64,000 bases of DNA from Allopusillimonas soli. Its GTDB lineage: Bacteria > Pseudomonadota > Gammaproteobacteria > Burkholderiales > Burkholderiaceae_B. Under the pieces are notes generated by a model. That model did not search any database. It was given only the letters and a program-made list of their open reading frames with translations, and was not told the DNA's origin. This document shows positions 18,880 through 26,970 of the stretch, piece after piece. The stretch lies in contig NZ_SDQC01000001.1 of assembly GCF_004153445.1 (NCBI RefSeq), forward strand, positions 682,001 to 746,000, in the 5' to 3' direction. Each line of letters begins with the position of its first letter. The stretch's first letter is position 1. The position numbers and the translations under genes are program-made.

Positions 18880-19758
18880 TTAGGACTCATAACATCTTCT
18901 GACCACGGTGGTCAAAGCGTCCCTTAGAGCCGCTACTTGACGGTTTTCCCCTTCTCCACGCCGCGTAACCAAAGCGAAGCGCAGTTTCGGCGCGTGCGGC
19001 ACATGCATTACTCTGACCGGATACACCAACAAAATCCCCGGCTCGACAATTTGCACCATGGAAACACCCAGCCCCGCGCTGACTGTCGCGGCAATCGCTC
19101 GTACGCCATCCAGTTCTATGGTTCCGCGATCCGATTGAATGTACCGATTGATGTAGCGAGCCGCCAAGCGACCCGTAACGGATTTTCGATCGTAGCGTAT
19201 CCAATCATACTTGCTGAAGAGCGCCTTTAGCGATGTTTCGGATTCACTTTGCGGCACAATGACAACAAGCTCACGTTGGAATAGGGGATACCAACTCAAT
19301 CGGGAAGAGCCGCCTGATTCGGGCTGAGCCACCACGGCCGCATCCGACAAGCCTGCCTTGACGGCCTCAATCAGCGCGGCGCTTTTTCCTCTTCCCGGCA
19401 GCAGACGGAGTCGAGGGTAACGCTCCGCCAGGGTCCGCATCACACCTGGGATCAAGATGGGTTGCAAAGATTCAATGACACCGAAACGAATAGTGCCCTC
19501 CACCACAATCGTCGTGCGATTGCGCAAAGACTCGAGTCTCCGAAGCGACGGCTGCATGGTATCGGACACTTCATACGCAAGCGGCAATGGTTTGATGTTC
19601 AATCCTGAGCGATCGAACAACTGTTGGCCCATGTAAGTCTCAATCTGCTTCATTTGCATGCTGACCGCACTGGGAGTGATATTGCCCTCCTGCGCTGCGG
19701 CGGCCATGGTGCCCAGGCGCAACACCGCATCCAACGTGGCAAATGCCTCTATCTTCAT
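18880..19758 (-). CDS. LysR-family transcriptional regulator
   Basis: A 292-residue regulator: winged helix at residues 1-60 (LDAVLRLGTMAAAAQEGNITPSAVSMQ, seen in pieces as GTMAAAAQ and PSAVSMQMKQIE) and a type 2 periplasmic-fold effector domain beginning IRFGVIESLQPI. It is divergent from the TauD-like dioxygenase gene with a 101-base gap, and is upstream of and co-directional with the Bug/asparaginase-like pair. It is therefore placed to control both transcripts. Confidence 0.88.
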   Translation of the reverse strand: MKIEAFATLDAVLRLGTMAAAAQEGNITPSAVSMQMKQIETYMGQQLFDRSGLNIKPLPLAYEVSDTMQPSLRRLESLRNRTTIVVEGTIRFGVIESLQPILIPGVMRTLAERYPRLRLLPGRGKSAALIEAVKAGLSDAAVVAQPESGGSSRLSWYPLFQRELVVIVPQSESETSLKALFSKYDWIRYDRKSVTGRLAARYINRYIQSDRGTIELDGVRAIAATVSAGLGVSMVQIVEPGILLVYPVRVMHVPHAPKLRFALVTRRGEGENRQVAALRDALTTVVRRCYES

Positions 19759-19795
19759 AAAAAAGCCTTAACTGGCGTTCAACGAAACTTCGATA

Positions 19796-19807
19796 TTAAT
19801 TGATTAA
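19796..19807. promoter_or_regulatory. Possible LysR operator between divergent lysR and dioxygenase genes
   Basis: A short inverted repeat, TTAAT-TG-ATTAA, lies in an AT-rich patch midway in the 101-base divergent gap. LysR proteins usually bind such imperfect dyads near the divergent promoter. The arms are only five bases and AT-rich, so chance is possible. Confidence 0.3.
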
Positions 19808-19859
19808 CTACTAATTTATCCTTGCCTTCACGAATCTGGCTTTCAACCTCAACAGGAAC

Positions 19860-20972
19860 ATGAAGATGGACAAACCTACTCGCCCACAGGCGTGGCTCTC
19901 AAGTGATCTAACTGAACACCAAGACTGGATTCATCGTCTCGACAATCAGGCGATTGAAGGAATTGAACAGGCGTTGGCGCACGCTAAGGCAAGCGGCAAA
20001 CCCATGCTCGCCATGGCGCAAGAGGATTTTCCCTTGAACGAGGCCGCCAGCTTTGCATTGCGCCGCGCCTTCGATGCAACACAAGAACGTTGGGGGCTGT
20101 GCTTGGTAAAAGGTTTTCCCGTCGAACGCTGGACTGTAGATGACGCCCGACTCGTGTTCTGGGGAATAGGGCTCCATGTCGGTCTGGCTCGCACCCAAAA
20201 CACGATGAGTGACATCATGACAGACGTCCGGGATATCGGCGCGTCATATAAAACAAAGAATGGGCGCGGCTACAACACAAACGCCGGACTCGATTTCCAT
20301 ATGGACTCTGGCGACGTGGTGGCATTGCTCACCCTGCAGACAGCCAAATCAGGCGGAGAAAGCAAGATCACCAGCTCTATTGCATTGCGCGACGAGGTGG
20401 CTCTCCGTCGCCCCGATCTGATCGAAACGCTGCAGGAGCCCTTTTATCATAGTTATCAAGGAACCCAGGACCCATCTCAACCTCCCTATTATCAATGCCC
20501 GATTCTCGGCAATCATCCCGAGTATTTCGCCCTGCGCGCAAATCGTAAGAACACTGTCGCTGCACAACGAGATTTTTCGGAGATACCTAGACTGACGCCT
20601 AAACAACTGGAGGCTCTCGATTTACTGGAGGAAATCCTGCCACATCCCAAATTCTGCTACTCGATGTGGCTCGAACGAGGGGACATGCAACTGCTGAACA
20701 ACTACGTTCATCTGCATTCCCGTACTAGCTTCGAAGATTACGAAGATCCTTCAAGAAAGAGACACCTTCTGCGCCTATGGCTTGCCTTGCCTGGCTCTCA
20801 ACCTCTGCCTCAAAACTGGGAAGAGTATTACGGTGATGTTCGAGCGGGATCCGTACGCGGTGGCGTTCGCGGGCAAGGCATTACTCAGACGTTTCTGGAA
20901 TATGAGACGCGACAAGCAGCGCGGCTTGGTATGCCGCATAAACTAAAGAAGCCTGAATCGTCTCTCGTGTGA
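19860..20972 (+). CDS. TauD-like Fe(II)/2-oxoglutarate dioxygenase
   Basis: A 370-residue cytoplasmic oxygenase. The iron-binding facial triad is visible: His147 and Asp149 (FHMDSGD) and a distal His286 (VHLHSRT), with Arg305 (RHLLRLWL) positioned for 2-oxoglutarate. The VKGFPVE strand near residue 83 is also typical of the TauD/GBBH/CsiD group. It should hydroxylate or oxidatively cleave a small substrate, with succinate and CO2 as by-products. It stands alone downstream but is divergent from LysR, next to Bug and asparaginase-like genes, so all may serve one substrate. The start is ATG at 19860 (CAGGAAC upstream); 19866 is an alternative. Confidence 0.85.
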   Translation: MKMDKPTRPQAWLSSDLTEHQDWIHRLDNQAIEGIEQALAHAKASGKPMLAMAQEDFPLNEAASFALRRAFDATQERWGLCLVKGFPVERWTVDDARLVFWGIGLHVGLARTQNTMSDIMTDVRDIGASYKTKNGRGYNTNAGLDFHMDSGDVVALLTLQTAKSGGESKITSSIALRDEVALRRPDLIETLQEPFYHSYQGTQDPSQPPYYQCPILGNHPEYFALRANRKNTVAAQRDFSEIPRLTPKQLEALDLLEEILPHPKFCYSMWLERGDMQLLNNYVHLHSRTSFEDYEDPSRKRHLLRLWLALPGSQPLPQNWEEYYGDVRAGSVRGGVRGQGITQTFLEYETRQAARLGMPHKLKKPESSLV

Positions 20973-21098
20973 TCGAGAATGCCGCGGCGGGTGACATCAC
21001 ATCGTCCAAAGAAGACGCAGCACGCCTCGATGCGGCTTGCCCCCGCGGCCACTAACCCGGCTACCGGCCCATGATCTGACTCACAACGGAAAGACGGG

Positions 21099-22100
21099 TC
21101 AATGCAGCGGCGTTCCGCCTTCATCGTTCGCCCGGAACAGCTTTCTATAGGCAGACGGCGACGTGCAGAATGCCGCGCGAAAATGCTGCCTTAGCGACAA
21201 TGCCGACCCAAAGCCCGCTTGATGAGCCAGCAGTTCAATGGATACGTCGCTGCTTTCCAGCATGTGCTGCGCGTGGGCCAGCCGCTGATTCAACAGCCAC
21301 TGCTTGAACGACATGCCTGTTGCCTGACGGAAATGACGCGTGAAGTTGCGCCGGCTCATGGCGGCGCGCCGTGCAAGTGCATCGATGCCGTGCGCCTGGG
21401 CCAGATTGCCGCTCACCCATGACAATACGTCGGCTACACGGCTTTCGCCGGCGGACACCGGCAAAGGGCGCTCGATAAACTGAGCCTGGCCGCCTTGCCG
21501 ATGCGGCGCAATGACGCACTGGCGGGCAATCCGATTTGCGACATCGGCACCGCAAATGCGTCGCACCAGGTGGAGGCTGCAGTCCAGGCCAGCCGCCACG
21601 CCCGCTGAGGTGAGAACATTTCCCTCATCCACATACAATACATCGCTATCGACGTTCACATGGGGATAGCGCTCGGCCAGGATATCCGCAAACGCCCAAT
21701 GCGTGGTGGCCACCCGGCTATCCAGCAAGCCCGCCTGGGCCAAGGGAAACGCGCCGAGGCACAGCCCGAGAATGATCGCGCCGCGCTGGCTTGCCTTTTG
21801 AAGCGCCCTGATCAGCGGCTCGGGCGCATCCCGGCAGTCGTCATACCAGCTCGGCATGACAACAATGCCAGCGCCGTCCATTCCGGATAAATCGTGATGA
21901 ACCGCGATGTCGAAACCCGAGGCGGTTGACAACATGCCCTGCTCCTGGGCGCACACCTTCACGTCGAAAGCCGGGCCATGCGTACCGGTATGCCTCGATC
22001 CAAATATCAGGCAAGGCACGGAAAGATGAAAGGAGGTGATGCCGTCGAAAGCAATGACTGCGACCCTGAATGGGTCAGCGATAGCTGTGCGTGATCTCAT
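21099..22100 (-). CDS. GlxA-type AraC regulator with DJ-1/PfpI domain
   Basis: A 333-residue regulator. Residues about 10-190 form a DJ-1/PfpI (class I glutamine amidotransferase-like) sensor domain with a cysteine at the nucleophile-elbow position (LGLCLGAFPLA). Residues about 225-325 form the AraC DNA-binding domain with two helix-turn-helices (IDALARRAAMSRRNFTRHFR in pieces: LARRAAMS; VSIELLAHQAGFGS). Such proteins regulate catabolism of amines and N-methylated compounds in several proteobacteria. It is divergent from a cysteine hydrolase gene, 175 bases away, its probable target. Confidence 0.9.
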   Translation of the reverse strand: MRSRTAIADPFRVAVIAFDGITSFHLSVPCLIFGSRHTGTHGPAFDVKVCAQEQGMLSTASGFDIAVHHDLSGMDGAGIVVMPSWYDDCRDAPEPLIRALQKASQRGAIILGLCLGAFPLAQAGLLDSRVATTHWAFADILAERYPHVNVDSDVLYVDEGNVLTSAGVAAGLDCSLHLVRRICGADVANRIARQCVIAPHRQGGQAQFIERPLPVSAGESRVADVLSWVSGNLAQAHGIDALARRAAMSRRNFTRHFRQATGMSFKQWLLNQRLAHAQHMLESSDVSIELLAHQAGFGSALSLRQHFRAAFCTSPSAYRKLFRANDEGGTPLH

Positions 22101-22102
22101 AA

Positions 22103-22137
22103 TGGCCCAATTTTATCTAATATATATCTTTGGGCCA
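22103..22137. promoter_or_regulatory. Inverted repeat in the araC/hydrolase divergent gap, candidate operator
   Basis: Perfect 8-base arms TGGCCCAA (22103-22110) and TTGGGCCA (22130-22137) flank a 19-base AT-only-like spacer containing TATATAT. The GC-rich arms and very AT-rich centre look like a regulator site over a promoter. It starts two bases upstream of the AraC gene start codon. A binding site for the GlxA-type regulator is the simplest reading. Confidence 0.5.
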
Positions 22138-22275
22138 ATGTTTATTTGGCTTGATCGCGGGGACAATACATCTCATCAGTTGGCGCACGGCGGCAGGCGG
22201 TCCATGCAGCTGTTTTCATCCGCCCGATCCGACATGCGCCGCTGACCCTCAACCATTCATTCCCGGAGAGAAAAA

Positions 22276-22908
22276 ATGTCCGTTTCACCTCGCCGCGCAC
22301 TGGCTGTCATCGATGTACAAAATGAATATGTCACAGGCAATCTGCTGATCGAATATCCGCCCGTTGAATCGTCACTGGCCAATATCGGCCGTGCGATGGA
22401 TGCCGCCAAGGCAGCAGGCATTCCCGTTATCGTCATCCAGCATGACTCCCCGCCCGATGCGCCCTTGTTCGCGCATGGATCGGCGTATTGGGAACTGCAC
22501 CCTGTTGTCGCAGACCGCTCGGCGGATCACCGTATCAATAAAAGGAAAGCCAGCATATTCACAGGCACCGACCTGTCCCCATGGCTCGAAGACCACAACA
22601 TCGATACGCTCACCATCGTGGGCTACATGACGCACAACTGCGACGCCTCCTCGATCAACCACGCACACCACAATGGATTGGCTGTTGAGTTCCTGAGCGA
22701 TGCAACGGGATCCCTTCCCTACAGGAATGCGGCGGGCGAAGCCAGCGCAGAGGAAATCCACCGTGTTTTCAGCACCGTGTTTCACTCGAATTTCGCCGCC
22801 GTTGCCACAACCGATGCGTGGATTGATGCGGTTGCCGACGGGAAAGACCTCCCCATCGACAATGTACATCTGTCGCACCAGCGCGCCTTGGAAACGGTCT
22901 CTGCCTGA
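22276..22908 (+). CDS. Cysteine hydrolase, isochorismatase family
   Basis: A 210-residue Rossmann-like hydrolase. The catalytic triad is recognisable: Asp13 (VIDVQNEY), Lys89 (NKRKASIF) and Cys122 (THNCDAS). Relatives hydrolyse amides such as nicotinamide, N-carbamoyl compounds or isochorismate; the specific substrate is not evident. GGAGAG lies just before the ATG. It is the divergent partner of the GlxA-type regulator and is followed by a strong stem-loop. Confidence 0.9.
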   Translation: MSVSPRRALAVIDVQNEYVTGNLLIEYPPVESSLANIGRAMDAAKAAGIPVIVIQHDSPPDAPLFAHGSAYWELHPVVADRSADHRINKRKASIFTGTDLSPWLEDHNIDTLTIVGYMTHNCDASSINHAHHNGLAVEFLSDATGSLPYRNAAGEASAEEIHRVFSTVFHSNFAAVATTDAWIDAVADGKDLPIDNVHLSHQRALETVSA

Positions 22909-22922
22909 TCTTGTTCGCGCAC

Positions 22923-22952
22923 AGCCGTGGCGGGCTCACACCCGCTACGGCT
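22923..22952. terminator. Stem-loop between convergent genes, probable bidirectional terminator
   Basis: AGCCGTGGCGGG and CCCGCTACGGCT pair as a 12-base stem with one G-U, around a 6-base loop. It sits between the hydrolase stop and the LysR stop and overlaps the latter. No T-run follows on either strand, so efficiency is uncertain. Confidence 0.5.
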
Positions 22953-23838
22953 AGCCGCCGAAGGCAAGCACAATGCGCTCCATCAGCAAGCGCACACGCC
23001 GGGGCTGCACCGCGCTGTCGGGATAGACGATCTGCAGCGAAGAGCCCTTCGCTGAGTAATCGCCCAGCAGTTCGACCAACGCGCCCGAAGCCAGGTCGTC
23101 CTGAACATCATGAATGGACTTCAGCGCAATGCCATGCCCCGCCAGGCACCACTGGCGTATCAAACTGCCGTCGTTGGCAATTCGACGTCCATGCACCATC
23201 ACGCGCAGCGTCTTTCCATCTACCAGAAACGGCCAATCCGCATCCAAATGCTGTCCGAACCGCATCAGCAGGCAGTCGTGCGACGCCAGATCATGCGGGT
23301 GCGCCGGCGCGCCGTGCAACGCAATGTAGGCTGCCGCCGCACAGGCGACACGCCGATTAGCACCGAGCGAGCGGCTGCGCAGTCTGCTGTCGGCCAGCAT
23401 GCCGCGCCTGATTGCGAAATCCAGTCCCTGGCCCACCATATCAACATAGCCATCGGCCAGATTGAGCTCGACGCTGGCCTGTGGATGCTCCGCCAGAAAT
23501 GCATCGACGATGGGAACAAGATAGCGCCTGCCAAGATCCACCGGTGCGCTCAGGCGTACAGGCCCCGATATGGTCTCGGTGCCCAGGCGAATGCGGCTTT
23601 CTATTTCCTGTGCTTCTGCGAGCAAACGCCGAGCGCCTGATACGAGCACTCTTCCTTCTTCGGTCAGACTGATGGCGCGTGTGCTTCTCACGATTAAGGT
23701 TGCGCCGTAATGCTTTTCGAGCGCGGCCAGCCGCTCGGAAACGGTGGCGGGCGAGAGGCCGAAATCACGGCCGGCGACCGCCAACCCTCCTTTTTCGACG
23801 ATGCGCAGAAACAGCGCCAAATGGTCCATGCCTATCAT
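22951..23838 (-). CDS. LysR-family transcriptional regulator (DmlR-like)
   Basis: A 295-residue regulator. The helix-turn-helix is within MDHLALFLRIVEKGGLAVAGR (seen as FLRIVEKGGL) and LSPATVSERLAALE; the effector domain begins PVRLSAPVDLGRRYL. It belongs to the large subgroup that includes DmlR. It is divergent from an aldo/keto reductase gene 141 bases away, and a T-N11-A type dyad lies five bases upstream of its start. Regulation of the reductase and of itself is likely. Confidence 0.9.
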   Translation of the reverse strand: MIGMDHLALFLRIVEKGGLAVAGRDFGLSPATVSERLAALEKHYGATLIVRSTRAISLTEEGRVLVSGARRLLAEAQEIESRIRLGTETISGPVRLSAPVDLGRRYLVPIVDAFLAEHPQASVELNLADGYVDMVGQGLDFAIRRGMLADSRLRSRSLGANRRVACAAAAYIALHGAPAHPHDLASHDCLLMRFGQHLDADWPFLVDGKTLRVMVHGRRIANDGSLIRQWCLAGHGIALKSIHDVQDDLASGALVELLGDYSAKGSSLQIVYPDSAVQPRRVRLLMERIVLAFGG

Positions 23839-23842
23839 GATT

Positions 23843-23859
23843 ATTCGATTTATGCGAAT
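23843..23859. promoter_or_regulatory. LysR-type T-N11-A operator candidate
   Basis: ATTCG-N7-CGAAT is a dyad that contains the T-N11-A spacing typical of LysR boxes. It lies immediately upstream of the 22951-23838 regulator start, within the divergent gap to the aldo/keto reductase gene, where autorepression would be expected. Confidence 0.5.
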
Positions 23860-23979
23860 TCATATTATTGAATATTACCTATTCTACATTTAAACCAAAA
23901 AAACTATGTTGGCGATCAGGCATCAAAGGCGCGGCGGACCCGCCGCATTCTTCTCTCAAACTCCAATCAGGACTACACC

Positions 23980-25014
23980 ATGGAATATCGCCATCTTGGA
24001 AAATCGGGCTTGAAGGTGCCCGTGCTGGCTTTCGGCGCGGGTACATTCGGCGGCACAGGCCCACTGTTCGGCGCCTGGGGCACCACCAATGCCCAGCAAG
24101 CGCGCCGTCTTGTCGACATCTGCCTGGAGCATGGCGTCAATCTGTTTGATACCGCAGATGTCTATTCGGATGGCGCATCAGAACAGGTGCTCGGCGAGGC
24201 GATCAAGCGCCGGCGCAGCCAGGTTCTTGTATCCACCAAGACCGGTTTGCCCATAGGCGATGGGCCCAATGACGCCGGAACCTCCCGAGGCCGCCTGACA
24301 TGCGCAGTGGACAAGGCGCTGGGCCGGCTGGCCACCGACTATATCGACATCCTGCAATTGCATGCTTTTGACGCACACACGCCCGTGGAGGAAACCCTCT
24401 CCGCGCTCGATGCGCTGGTGCGCGCGGGCAAGGTCCGTTACGTTGGCGTTTCCAACTTCGCCAGCTGGCAGATCATGAAATCCTTGGCCGTAGCCGACAG
24501 ACATGGATGGCCGCGCTACGTTGCCCACCAGGTCTATTACTCCCTGCTCGGGCGCGATTATGAGTGGGACCTGATGCCGCTGGGCCAGGACCAGGGCCTG
24601 GGCGCACTGGTGTGGAGCCCGCTTGGGTGGGGCCGCCTGACCGGCAAGATACGGCGCGGGTCCCCTATTCCCGAAGAAAGCCGCCTGCATGAAACGGCCC
24701 GTTTCGGCCCGCCGATAGACGACGCGCATCTCTACCGGATCGTGGATGCCCTGGACGAGATAGCCCAAGAGACCGGTAAAAGCGTGCCTCAGATCGCCAT
24801 CAATTGGCTGCTGCAGCGGCCCACCGTATCGTCGGTCATCCTGGGCGCCCGCAATGAAATGCAATTGACACAGAACCTTGGCGCCGTTGGATGGTCTCTA
24901 ACTGATGAGCAGATCGCCAAGCTGGATAAGGCAAGCCTTGTAACCGCGCCCTACCCGCATTTTCCATATCGGCGCCAGGAAGGTTTTGCACGACTCAACC
25001 CTCCCCTGACCTGA
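23980..25014 (+). CDS. Aldo/keto reductase
   Basis: A 344-residue NADPH-dependent reductase with a TIM-barrel fold. Catalytic residues are evident: Asp and Tyr in FDTADVYSDG, Lys in VSTKTG and His in LQLHAFD. The NADP-binding region VILGARNEMQL is near the C-terminus. It resembles the AKR groups close to YajO/YghZ and potassium-channel beta subunits. It probably reduces an aldehyde or ketone; substrate unknown. It is divergent from the LysR gene and is followed after about 50 bases by an ABC transporter gene. Confidence 0.9.
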   Translation: MEYRHLGKSGLKVPVLAFGAGTFGGTGPLFGAWGTTNAQQARRLVDICLEHGVNLFDTADVYSDGASEQVLGEAIKRRRSQVLVSTKTGLPIGDGPNDAGTSRGRLTCAVDKALGRLATDYIDILQLHAFDAHTPVEETLSALDALVRAGKVRYVGVSNFASWQIMKSLAVADRHGWPRYVAHQVYYSLLGRDYEWDLMPLGQDQGLGALVWSPLGWGRLTGKIRRGSPIPEESRLHETARFGPPIDDAHLYRIVDALDEIAQETGKSVPQIAINWLLQRPTVSSVILGARNEMQLTQNLGAVGWSLTDEQIAKLDKASLVTAPYPHFPYRRQEGFARLNPPLT

Positions 25015-25062
25015 CCTGCGGCGGGCAGCCGTGGGTGGCGTTGGTGCTTCAATGTGTATAGG

Positions 25063-26970
25063 ATGCAGTCCCAGAACCTCCTACAACCAAAAAGAACAAC
25101 GACGCAACCCATGGATTGGAACAACGCTTTACTCGACAGCGCACTATGGCTGGCCAAGGCCTATGTCATTACCCTCGCCATGGCAGCCCTGGCCATAGCA
25201 GGCCTAGCACGCTACAGCAGCTGGGGACAGCAATTCTGGCGGCTTTCAGCCGCCTATTTCTCGCCCCGACGCGACTGGCGGCCCCTGGCCACACTTGCCT
25301 TCATTCTTTTCCTTACGCTGGGCGCGGTACGGCTGCAGGTTCTATTCTCGGATTGGTACAACACCATGTACACAGCCCTGCAAAAGCTGGACGGCAAGGG
25401 ATTCTGGATGGCCATGGCGCTGTTCGGCATTCTGGCCACCGTACATGTCGTGCGTTCCCTCGTCGACTTCTACGTGCAGCAGGCGCTCACGATACGATGG
25501 CGGGTATGGCTGAACGAGCAGTTGCTCTCGCGTTGGCTCGACAACAAATCCTACTATCGAACCCAGTATCTCGATACGGCTGTCGACAATCCCGATCAGC
25601 GCATTCAGCAGGATGTCGCCGATTTCGTGACCGGATCGCTCACTTTGTCCATAGGCGTGATCAACGCTGTGGTTTCCACCTTCGCCTTCACCGTCATACT
25701 CTGGACACTGTCCGGTCCACTGTCGGTTGCAGGCTGGGAGGTTCCGCGCGGCATGGTATTTCTGGTCTTCATCTACGTCGTGATCGCCACTGTGATGGCG
25801 GTTCGGATAGGACGCCCACTCATCCCGCTCAACTTCCTGAATGAGCGCTTCAACGCAAGCTATCGTTACGCGCTCGTGCGCCTGCGCGAATACTCGGAAA
25901 GCATCGCATTCTACGCAGGGGAAGCCGTGGAGGGCGCCCTGCTGCGCAGCCGGTTCGCGCAGGTCATAGCCAATGCATGGCAGATTGTTTACCGGTCGTT
26001 GAAATTCCTGGGTTTCAACTTCATCGTCACGCAGGCAGCAGTGGTATTTCCATTCATTATTCAGGCTCCTCGATTCTTTTCCAAGCAGATCAGCCTGGGA
26101 GATCTCATGCAAACGGCGCAAGCGTTCGGGCAGTTACAAGACAATCTCTCATTTTTCCGCAATGCCTATGATCAGTTTGCCACCTACCGCGCCACGCTAA
26201 ATCGTCTCAGCGGATTCTCTCGCGGGATCGACGATGCTGCGCAGTTGCACGAGCCGGATATCAGAAACCAGGGAGACTGTCTGGCGCTGCAGGCGCTAAC
26301 CGTTGCCACACCCGACGGACGCCCGCTCGTGCGGCAATTGAATCTCGAGGTTCGCCCCGATGCGCCGCTCCTGATACGGGGCCCATCCGGCGCAGGGAAG
26401 ACAACCTTGCTGCGTGCCATTGCCGGCCTGTGGCCCTACTGCGAAGGCACCATATTGCGTCCACTCGGCGACACGCTATTCCTCAGCCAGAAGCCTTATC
26501 TGCCTCAAGGCAGCCTTCGCGGCGCCCTGTATTATCCACGCCCCCTTCCCAACCTTCCCCACCACGCGGCGCAAGAAGCGGCCGCGCGCGACGTGCTTGC
26601 TCAGGTACAGTTGGGCCATCTGGCAGAACGCCTGGACGATGAGGATGACTGGAGTCGAATACTCTCGCTCGGCGAACAACAGCGCCTGGCGTTCGGGCGG
26701 CTTCTGTTGCTCAAGCCCCGGGCCGCCCTGCTCGATGAGGCGACCTCCGCAATGGATGAAGGGCTGGAGGACGCCATGTACCGCCTGGTGCATAGCCAAC
26801 TGCCGGGCACGATACTGCTCAGCGTTGGCCACCGCAGTACGCTGCTGCGCCACCATGCGAATCAGCTGCTCGTTGCGGGAGACGGCACAGGTGGCTGGCA
26901 AATGCTGCCCGCGTCCGCTCCATATCCTCCAGCGGCGTCCGGAACATGGGAACCGCTACCTGATACCTAA
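25063..26970 (+). CDS. Fused ABC transporter permease/ATPase (SbmA/YddA/ALDP-like, ABC_membrane_2)
   Basis: About 635 residues: five to six membrane segments (to about residue 350), then an ATPase domain with Walker A GPSGAGKTT, signature LSLGEQQRLAFG, Walker B AALLDEATSAMD and switch His in VGHRSTL. The membrane part carries the SbmA/BacA-type features DWYNTMY, FYVQQALTIRWRVWLNEQLL in part (TIRWRVWL), NPDQRIQQDV and the EAA-like region near YRYALVRLREYSE. Relatives move peptides, cobalamin or acyl compounds. Start options are GTG 25054, ATG 25063 and ATG 25111 (MDWNNALL), all with poor ribosome sites. Its 3' end overlaps the convergent hydratase gene by 15 bases. Confidence 0.88.
   Translation: MQSQNLLQPKRTTTQPMDWNNALLDSALWLAKAYVITLAMAALAIAGLARYSSWGQQFWRLSAAYFSPRRDWRPLATLAFILFLTLGAVRLQVLFSDWYNTMYTALQKLDGKGFWMAMALFGILATVHVVRSLVDFYVQQALTIRWRVWLNEQLLSRWLDNKSYYRTQYLDTAVDNPDQRIQQDVADFVTGSLTLSIGVINAVVSTFAFTVILWTLSGPLSVAGWEVPRGMVFLVFIYVVIATVMAVRIGRPLIPLNFLNERFNASYRYALVRLREYSESIAFYAGEAVEGALLRSRFAQVIANAWQIVYRSLKFLGFNFIVTQAAVVFPFIIQAPRFFSKQISLGDLMQTAQAFGQLQDNLSFFRNAYDQFATYRATLNRLSGFSRGIDDAAQLHEPDIRNQGDCLALQALTVATPDGRPLVRQLNLEVRPDAPLLIRGPSGAGKTTLLRAIAGLWPYCEGTILRPLGDTLFLSQKPYLPQGSLRGALYYPRPLPNLPHHAAQEAAARDVLAQVQLGHLAERLDDEDDWSRILSLGEQQRLAFGRLLLLKPRAALLDEATSAMDEGLEDAMYRLVHSQLPGTILLSVGHRSTLLRHHANQLLVAGDGTGGWQMLPASAPYPPAASGTWEPLPDT

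Noticed and set aside
20981-21047. Repeated CCGCGG palindromes between the dioxygenase and the AraC gene
   Set aside because: Short and expected by chance in GC-rich DNA; no consistent hairpin with a T-run.
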